22,823 nt of DNA from DAOUMF01 sp034408935 (lineage in GTDB: Bacteria > Chloroflexota > Dehalococcoidia > SM23-28-2 > RBG-16-64-32): assembly GCA_034408935.1 (NCBI GenBank), contig DAOUMV010000008.1, positions 1 to 22,823 on the forward strand, read 5' to 3'. The notes under the pieces were generated by a model that worked only from the letters and a program-made list of their open reading frames with translations, ran no database searches and was not told the origin of the DNA. Numbering within the stretch: position 1 is the first letter of the stretch; the number at the start of each line of letters is the position of its first letter. Below, one piece after another: positions 8,839-13,623 of the stretch. Position numbers and translations under genes: made by a program.

Positions 8839-9210
8839 CTAGTCGAGGCGTTCGTCCTCCAGTGGGCGCGCCGGCTCGGGCTCCGTACGCCTGCGGGCCT
8901 CAATCTGCTGCTCCAGCAAATCCCTCTGGCGGCGCAACTCGGAGATCATCTCTCTGGCGTCAGACAACTCCGCCCGCAGTCTCGCTACCTCGGCAGCAAC
9001 ATCAGCAGCCTCATCCCTGAGACGGATCCGCTCAGTAGGTTTCCTGGACATCTCCGCCTGTCCTGCCTCGACGATACCATCGTCGGGGAGAATCACAACA
9101 TACTTACGACCCTCCCGCCGGTACGGGACATCTCCGCGCTTGATCCTGCGCCTAGCGGTGTAGACGGAGATCCCTGCGCGTCTGGCGTACTGAGATACTG
9201 TCAGCTCCAT
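8839..9210 (-). CDS. Small excisionase/MerR-like HTH protein with coiled-coil tail
   Basis: A 123-aa protein. Residues 1-43 (VSQYARRAGISVYTARRRIKR, then DVPYRREGRKYVVI with a strand-turn-strand) look like the winged helix-turn-helix of the excisionase/MerR 'helix-turn-helix domain' family, which binds DNA. Residues about 64-112 are Arg/Glu/Leu-rich with heptad spacing and should form a coiled coil, so it probably acts as a dimer or higher oligomer. The start ATG at 9210 has AGGAGG 6 nt upstream. A dispersed repeat with a promoter-like pair lies 50-80 bp upstream. The target is unknown. No integrase or phage gene is nearby, so a recombination role is unsupported; transcriptional regulator or DNA-organising protein are both possible. 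Confidence 0.8.
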   Translation of the reverse strand: MELTVSQYARRAGISVYTARRRIKRGDVPYRREGRKYVVILPDDGIVEAGQAEMSRKPTERIRLRDEAADVAAEVARLRAELSDAREMISELRRQRDLLEQQIEARRRTEPEPARPLEDERLD

Positions 9211-9256
9211 GAGCCCTCCTGCGCTAGCGATCTCCTTCGCTCTCCGTCCATCCGCC

Positions 9257-9296
9257 GCCGCGATTGTGCGCCGGGGCGGAGCGTGTGTCAGCGGGG
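9257..9296 (-). repeat. Short dispersed intergenic repeat, copy 4, with promoter of the HTH gene
   Basis: On the minus strand CTGACA (9286-9291) and CACAAT (9263-9268) are 17 bp apart, upstream of the HTH start at 9210. The block shares the GCCGCGATTGT flank with copy 2. Confidence 0.65.
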
Positions 9297-9351
9297 AAGT
9301 GCTTGATACCGGTGCCGACGGCCGCTCAGGGCCGGCTGCGTTTCTAGGAAC

Positions 9352-9427
9352 TGGCAGGGGCGGCAGGACTCGAACCCGCGACCTGCGGTTTTGGAGACCG
9401 CTGCTCTACCAACTGAGCTACGCCCCT
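9352..9427 (-). tRNA. trnW: tRNA-Trp (CCA anticodon)
   Basis: The minus strand folds as a full cloverleaf of 73 nt plus an encoded CCA (9352-9354). The acceptor stem is AGGGGCG with CGCCCCT, the D-stem GCTC/GAGC, and the anticodon stem GCGGT/ACCGC encloses the loop CTCCAAA, giving anticodon CCA. The T-stem is GCGGG/CCTGC around TTCGAGT, and the discriminator is G. In many bacteria tRNA-Trp precedes secE-nusG; here the next gene downstream is the HTH protein. Confidence 0.96.
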
Positions 9428-9498
9428 GCGTACTTGGGGTCGCTTCCGCCTGAGGCGGATACGCCCCTACCTGGCGGCAGGCAAGCCTGCGCAATCTG

Positions 9499-9529
9499 AG
9501 TATAGCAGAGGGCGCCAAATAGGGGTCAA
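9499..9529 (-). promoter_or_regulatory. Possible promoter of tRNA-Trp
   Basis: On the minus strand TATACT (9499-9504) is a strong -10 box. TTGACC (9524-9529) lies 19 bp upstream, which is longer than ideal, and overlaps the stop codon of the gene before it. Two small hairpins (GCAGGC/GCCTGC and TCCGCC/GGCGGA) lie in the leader of about 65 nt. Confidence 0.4.
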
Positions 9530-10251
9530 GGACGGCCGCCAGAGCGGCCGAGCAGCGACAGCACCCGCTCCGGGTAGTCGCTTACGATGCCGTCGACATC
9601 CAGGTCCAACAGACGCTGGATGTCGCTCTCCGTGTCCGCTGTCCAGGCGTAGACCGCGAGGCCGCTGCGCGCGGCGCTGGCCACGACCTCAGCGCTGAGA
9701 TTCGGGTGGAACACCCCCACCCCCTGCAGGCCCAGGCGAAGCGCCAGATCCCGCAGCGATGACCAATGCTCGATGCTCCCAGGGGGGATGTGGAGGCAGC
9801 CCGGCACCCTGGGCTCCTCTTGTCGCATGGCTGTGAGGGCAGCGGCGAGGAAGGACCACACCATGACATCCCTCTCCGCATCCGCCTGTCGAATGACATT
9901 GGCGAGCGACGCCTCGCAGCCCGGCCGCTTGATCTCGGCGACGAGGAGGGCGCCCTGACGGTCACCGCGGCCGCGGGTTAGCCCCAGCGCCTGTGCGAAG
10001 GTCGGCACCGGCTCACCGCCGGTGTCCAGCGCCTGAAGTTGCTCCAGGGTGAGGGAGGCGAGGTCTCCGCTTCCGTTGGTCGTGCGGTCCACCGTCAGGT
10101 CGTGCATGAGCACCGGCACGCCGTCGGCGCTTGCCTGGACGTCGACCTCGATGGCATCGGCGCCCAACTCGAGGGCGGTGCGGATGCCGGCCAACGTGTT
10201 CTCGGGGGCGTGCCCGGCGCAGGCGGCATGGGAGATGACCAACGGGCGCAT
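9526..10251 (-). CDS. Glycerophosphodiester phosphodiesterase family protein
   Basis: A 241-aa TIM-barrel protein of the GDPD family, which hydrolyses glycerophosphodiesters to glycerol-3-phosphate and an alcohol. Visible family motifs are GHAPENTLAGIRTALELGAD, IEVDVQ (metal-binding Glu and Asp), LMHDLTVDRTTNGSG (catalytic His), AEIKRP, YAWTADTE and DGIVSDYPE. One key position is odd: the usual HRG near the N-terminus reads SHAAC, so the phosphate-binding Arg is Ala here. No signal peptide is seen, so it is probably cytoplasmic. The start ATG 10251 fits the domain start; the frame is open further upstream but there overlaps the next gene and has no homology. No Shine-Dalgarno is visible; a TATAAT sits 7 bp before the ATG. 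It follows the unknown gene 10287-10886 by 35 bp. Confidence 0.9.
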   Translation of the reverse strand: MRPLVISHAACAGHAPENTLAGIRTALELGADAIEVDVQASADGVPVLMHDLTVDRTTNGSGDLASLTLEQLQALDTGGEPVPTFAQALGLTRGRGDRQGALLVAEIKRPGCEASLANVIRQADAERDVMVWSFLAAALTAMRQEEPRVPGCLHIPPGSIEHWSSLRDLALRLGLQGVGVFHPNLSAEVVASAARSGLAVYAWTADTESDIQRLLDLDVDGIVSDYPERVLSLLGRSGGRP

Positions 10252-10257
10252 GGCCCG

Positions 10258-10263
10258 ATTATA
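10258..10263 (-). promoter_or_regulatory. Consensus -10 box, possible leaderless start of the GDPD gene
   Basis: TATAAT on the minus strand ends 6 nt before the ATG, so transcription would start at or next to the start codon. This agrees with the missing ribosome-binding site. The -35 position (CTCCTC) is poor. Confidence 0.4.
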
Positions 10264-10286
10264 AGGGACACGGATGGTGAGAGGAG

Positions 10287-10886
10287 CTAGTGGGTCTGCG
10301 CCGCCTCGAACAGGGCGAACATCCTGCGCCGCTTGTCCGCCACGTCGACGGCTAGGTCGCGGGCCGTGAGGGCCAGCTCGAAGCGCAGGGGCGATGTCGC
10401 CAACCCCCGCTTCAGGTCTATCCGAGAGGCGATGTGATGGAGCCGTTGTGCCAGGTAGCGGATGGCCACCCGCCAGTCGATGACCGGCTCCACCAGGCCC
10501 GGCAGGTTGTAATCGCGGCAGAAGAAATCGGTGGTCCGGTCGATTTCCGACTCCAGGCGGGTCGAGGCCATACGGTGGGCGGCGCTGCTGATGTCCCACT
10601 CTATCTCGTCCTCGGCAAGGAAGGGGACGAATCGCCCTAGGCGGGAACGGAGCGTCTCCTGGCCATTCTCGGCGTCCAGCTCCAGGTTGCGGCGCCGCTG
10701 ATGTGCCAGGTACAACGCCAGCAGCTCGTACTCCTCTGTCAGGAGGGCCAGGCCCTTGGGCAGGGCGGCCACAACGCATTCGGCCCAATCGCGAACCTGC
10801 TTGTCCAGCTCATCGAGTTTGCGCTGGACGCGCCGCAGGGTGCGCTCGTCGTGAGGGATGTACAGGTCTTCGTGCTGGCTAAGCAA
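10287..10886 (-). CDS. Unknown helical protein
   Basis: I do not recognise this 199-aa protein. It is rich in Arg, Leu, Glu and Ala, has no signal peptide or membrane segment, and looks all-helical: a coiled-coil-like N-terminus (RTLRRVQRKLDELDKQVRDW), a middle part with single Cys and aromatic residues (DFFCRDYNLPGLVEPVIDW), and an Arg-rich C-terminal helix. The first plausible start is TTG at 10886, with AGGAG about 12 nt upstream; no in-frame ATG occurs before the middle of the protein. It is divergent from the selenoprotein gene and lies 35 bp before the GDPD gene on the same strand, so the two may be co-transcribed. Confidence 0.7.
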   Translation of the reverse strand: MLSQHEDLYIPHDERTLRRVQRKLDELDKQVRDWAECVVAALPKGLALLTEEYELLALYLAHQRRRNLELDAENGQETLRSRLGRFVPFLAEDEIEWDISSAAHRMASTRLESEIDRTTDFFCRDYNLPGLVEPVIDWRVAIRYLAQRLHHIASRIDLKRGLATSPLRFELALTARDLAVDVADKRRRMFALFEAAQTH

Positions 10887-11043
10887 CGGTGTATCTCGCT
10901 CCTGGTCTCTGTCCTGCGACGCTCATAGATAAAGAACCAGGTTGAGAGCGGGATGTTACAGATAGCCGACGGCTGCTCGGTTAAGAAATGGAGGGAGGTG
11001 GACGGGGCGCCGGCGGAGCTACCGCCCACGAGCTAGTGACTGC

Positions 11044-11049
11044 TAGAAT
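11044..11049 (+). promoter_or_regulatory. Possible -10 box of the selenoprotein/glycosidase operon
   Basis: TAGAAT matches the -10 consensus at five of six positions and lies 24 bp before the ATG at 11074. No clear -35 box is seen. The ribosome site GGAAGGAGGG follows directly. Confidence 0.35.
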
Positions 11050-11073
11050 AGCCGTGAATCGGAAGGAGGGATC

Positions 11074-11940
11074 ATGACCGTAGACAGCTTCAAATTCCTG
11101 CCGGGGTCTGTCGCTACCTACTACCGCAACCTCGCCGTCCAGCGGGAGGAGCCTGTCCCTTTCACGCCGCTGGCCAAGCCCCTGAACGAGTGTCGATTCG
11201 CCCTCGTGACTACCGCTGGCATCTACCAGGAGGGGAGGGAGCCACCCTTCGACACGGAGCGCGAGAAACGGGAGCCGATGTGGGGTGACCCGACGTTTCG
11301 CCGCATCTCCCGCGACGTCAAGCAGGAGGAGATCGGCGCCTCCCATCTCCACACCAATAACCGCGACATCCTCATCGACGTGAACATCGTCCTGCCCGTC
11401 CACCGCTTCCTGGAGCTGGAGTCCGAGGGCGTCATCGGCTCCCTGGCGCCCACCAGCTACTCGTTCATGGGCTACCAGCCGAACACCGCCGAGTGGCGGG
11501 AGCGCTACGCGCCGGAGGCGGCGTCCCTCATGAAGGAAGAGGGGGTGGACGCCGTCCTCCTCACCCCTAGCTGACCGGACTGCTGCCGCAGCGTGTCCGT
11601 GCTGGCGCGCACTTTCGAGGAGGCGGGGATGAGCACCGTGCTGGTGACGATCATGCCCCACTGGGGGGAGCGACTGGGCATCCCACGGACCGTGGGCGTG
11701 GAGTTCCCCTTCGGCCATACCCTGGGCCGACCCGGCGACCGCGATGCGCAGGTGGGGGTAATCCGGGCGGCGCTGGCTATGCTGGAGGAGGCGAAGGGGC
11801 CGGGCGAGGTCCGCGAGCTGGATTACGTCTGGCCTCAGGACCTCGACGAGGCTAAGAAGGACTGGCAGCCGGAGGAGCCCTCGCCGATCATACGTATGCT
11901 GCGCGAGCGGGCGGCGGCGCGCCGCCAGGAAGGGAGCTAG
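11074..11940 (+). CDS. GrdB/PrdB-family selenoprotein with in-frame UGA (selenocysteine 167)
   Basis: Read through the UGA at 11572-11574, this is one protein of 288 aa. Without readthrough it would stop after 166 aa at ...VDAVLLTPS. The codons after UGA (CCG GAC TGC TGC CGC) stay open in the same frame to TAG at 11938, giving U-P-D-C-C followed by a normal domain (SVLARTFEEAGMSTVLVTIMP). The protein resembles the glycine/sarcosine/betaine reductase selenoprotein B and proline reductase PrdB group: ALVTTAG, SHLHTNNRDILIDVN, EGVIGSLAPTSYSFMGY and DAVLLTPxUxxC. GrdB and PrdB carry Sec in this redox motif; shorter relatives have Cys. The start has GGAAGGAGGG 4 nt upstream. It is followed 3 bp later by a GH1 glycosidase. 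The substrate is unknown, and the other glycine or proline reductase subunits are not in the window. A sequencing error or recent nonsense mutation is less likely because UGA falls exactly on the redox position. Confidence 0.85.
11575..11612 (+). promoter_or_regulatory. Candidate bacterial SECIS region
   Basis: Directly after the UGA two hairpins can be drawn. One pairs CGGAC (11576-11580) with GTCCG (11595-11599), with inner GCT/AGC and a loop starting with G. The other pairs GTGC (11599-11602) with GCAC (11609-11612) around TGGCGC, with its loop 28 nt from the UGA and a G as second loop base. Bacterial SECIS loops usually have an early G at such a distance. Neither was tested by folding software. 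Confidence 0.4.
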
Positions 11941-11943
11941 ACG

Positions 11944-13227
11944 ATGGCACTGACATTCCCGGAAGGCTTCTACTGGGGCTGCGCTACGTCGTCCCACCAG
12001 GTGGAGGGGAACAACCGAAACAACCAGTGGTGGGTGTGGGAGCAAGAGGGTGGGAACATCGTCGACGGGACCACGTCCGGCATCGCCTGCGATCACTACA
12101 ACCGGTTCGAGGAGGACTTCGCCATGGCGCAGGAGTTGGGCCAGAACGCCCACCGCCTGTCGATCGAGTGGAGCCGCATCGAGCCGCAAGAGGGCCGCTG
12201 GGACGAGAACGAGGTGGCGCACTACCGGCAGGTGATGGAATCGCTGCACCGGCACGGCCTCACCCCCTTCGTGACGCTGCATCACTTCACGAACCCGATC
12301 TGGTTCGAGGAGCAGGGCGGCTGGACGAGCCCCCGATCGCCGGACCTGATCGCCCGCTACGCTGGCTACATGGCGAAGCAATTGGGGGACGCAGTCCCCT
12401 TCTGGATGACGATCAACGAGCCCTCCGTCGTGCCGGCTGCCTGCTATCTGGCGGGGGTGCATCCGCCGGCGAAGCGGGACATGGCGCTGGCGATGGCGGC
12501 GGCCCGCCACATCCTCATCGCTCACGGCAAGATGTACGGGGCGATACGGGAAAACGCGCCCCACAGCCCCCAGATCGGGCCCGTGCTAAACATGACCGAC
12601 GTCCAGCCGGCGTCGGAGTCCAAGGAGGATCAGCAGGCGGCCCAGCTCATGGACAGCTACTGGAACGGGATGTGGCTGGAGGGGATCGAGAAGGGCATCG
12701 TGGCGCCGCCGGCGGGCGGGGGTGAGGAGGTGCCGGGGCTGAAGGGGACGTGGGACTTCATCGGCCTGAACTACTACTCGCGCACCGTGGTGAAGGCCGG
12801 CCGGCCTCCCATGGGGCTCGAGCGGCTGGACCCGCCGGCGGGTGCCGAGAGGAGCACGATGGGCTGGCAGGTGTACCCCGAGGGCTTCCACCGCGTGCAG
12901 ATGCGGCTGAAGCCGTACGGGAAGCCCGTTTACATAACCGAAAACGGTATCGGCACCGACGACGACGAGCAGCGACAGAGCTACATCGTGCGACATCTGC
13001 AGCAGACGCATCGCAGCATGAGCGAGGGGCTGGACGTGCGAGCTTACCTCCACTGGTCGTTGCAGGACAACTTCGAGTGGGCGGAGGGGTTCCGCCAGAA
13101 GTTCGGGCTGGTCGCGATGGAGGAGGGCACCCTGAAACGCCTGCCGCGGCCCAGCGCCTACATGTTCCGCGACATGGCCCGTGCGAACGCCGTCTCGGAC
13201 GAACTGCTGAAACAGCACGGAGAGTGA
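11944..13227 (+). CDS. GH1 beta-glycosidase (beta-glucosidase-like)
   Basis: A retaining glycoside hydrolase of family 1, 427 aa, slightly short for the family (about 440-470). The N-terminal signature FYWGCATSSHQVEG is clear. The acid/base Glu159 is in TINEP and the nucleophile Glu333 in ITENG; SIEWSRIEP, FVTLHHFTNP, DFIGLNYYSR and the late W-rich loop SLQDNFEWAEGFRQKFGL are also in place. There is no signal peptide, so it should act on imported beta-glycosides in the cytoplasm. The start lies 3 bp after the selenoprotein stop, with AGGGAG about 10 nt upstream, so the two genes are almost certainly one transcript. Substrate range (glucoside, galactoside, fucoside) cannot be read from the sequence. 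Confidence 0.95.
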   Translation: MALTFPEGFYWGCATSSHQVEGNNRNNQWWVWEQEGGNIVDGTTSGIACDHYNRFEEDFAMAQELGQNAHRLSIEWSRIEPQEGRWDENEVAHYRQVMESLHRHGLTPFVTLHHFTNPIWFEEQGGWTSPRSPDLIARYAGYMAKQLGDAVPFWMTINEPSVVPAACYLAGVHPPAKRDMALAMAAARHILIAHGKMYGAIRENAPHSPQIGPVLNMTDVQPASESKEDQQAAQLMDSYWNGMWLEGIEKGIVAPPAGGGEEVPGLKGTWDFIGLNYYSRTVVKAGRPPMGLERLDPPAGAERSTMGWQVYPEGFHRVQMRLKPYGKPVYITENGIGTDDDEQRQSYIVRHLQQTHRSMSEGLDVRAYLHWSLQDNFEWAEGFRQKFGLVAMEEGTLKRLPRPSAYMFRDMARANAVSDELLKQHGE

Positions 13228-13237
13228 TCTCCGTCAC

Positions 13238-13267
13238 TTGACCCACCGCGTCCGTACCTGCTATCTT
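13238..13267 (+). promoter_or_regulatory. Promoter of the copper operon
   Basis: TTGACC (13238-13243) and TATCTT (13262-13267) are 18 bp apart. The predicted start near 13274 lies just before the CsoR-type operator, so bound repressor would block it. Confidence 0.5.
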
Positions 13268-13278
13268 TGATGTTGCAG

Positions 13279-13295
13279 ACCCCCACCCAGGGGGT
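13279..13295 (+). promoter_or_regulatory. CsoR-type operator
   Basis: ACCCCC-ACCCA-GGGGGT is a palindrome of C- and G-tracts like known CsoR operators (for example the ACCC...GGGT cores in Bacillus and Mycobacterium). It lies between the promoter and csoR, which fits autoregulation relieved by Cu(I). Confidence 0.7.
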
Positions 13296-13321
13296 ATGGG
13301 TAACGACAAGGGGTCACGGAT

Positions 13322-13588
13322 ATGGAAGATGGGACTCGGCAGAAGGTACTGAAGCGGCTCAACTACATCGAGGGGCACCTGGGCGGTGTGCGGCGGATGA
13401 TCGAGGAGGACAAGTACTGCCCGGAGGTGCTGAAGCAGACCTTCGCTGTGCGCCGCGCGATCGAGAAGATGGAGGCGCTTATCTTGGACGGCCACCTCCA
13501 CACGTGCGTCGCCACCGGCATCCGCGACGGGCGGGAGGACGAGGTGATCGCCGAGCTGCTGGAGTTATACGAGCTGGCGAACAGGTAG
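13322..13588 (+). CDS. csoR: CsoR-type copper-sensing repressor
   Basis: An 88-aa all-helical DUF156-family regulator (CsoR/RcnR/FrmR). The Cu(I) ligands are all present: Cys33 (in YCPEVL), His58 and Cys62 (in GHLHTC). The spacing (25 and 29 residues from the first Cys) is the same as the C36-H61-C65 set of Mycobacterium CsoR, which separates it from nickel or formaldehyde sensors. The N-terminus (RLNYIEGHLGGVRRMIEEDKYC) is typical. AAGGGG lies 8 nt before the ATG. The gene leads a copper operon: csoR, a 35-bp gap, the Cu ATPase, and a small membrane protein. Copper binding should release it from the operator at 13279-13295 and induce the ATPase. Confidence 0.95.
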   Translation: MEDGTRQKVLKRLNYIEGHLGGVRRMIEEDKYCPEVLKQTFAVRRAIEKMEALILDGHLHTCVATGIRDGREDEVIAELLELYELANR

Positions 13589-13623
13589 CGATTGACCGGA
13601 TGGACCGGGAGGAGAGACGGGCG

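Noticed and set aside
6725..9296. Integron attC sites, because the repeats separate single genes
   Set aside because: The repeats lack the RYYYAAC and GTTRRRY core sites and a consistent foldable palindrome, and no integron integrase is seen.
10252..10788. Long N-terminal extension of the GDPD protein
   Set aside because: The extension overlaps the unknown gene in another frame, is Pro/Arg/Gly-rich and has no family similarity.
11572..11574. UGA as proof of a pseudogene
   Set aside because: The downstream frame is open for more than 120 codons with family-like sequence and intact operon structure, and the UGA replaces a redox Cys exactly.
10981..12564. Large minus-strand frame opposite the selenoprotein and glycosidase genes
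   Set aside because: It is a high-GC antisense shadow with Arg/Leu/His-rich composition and no domain, while the plus strand has clear families.
13267..13623. Upstream extension of CopA
   Set aside because: It overlaps csoR in another frame; ATG 13624 has a good ribosome site.
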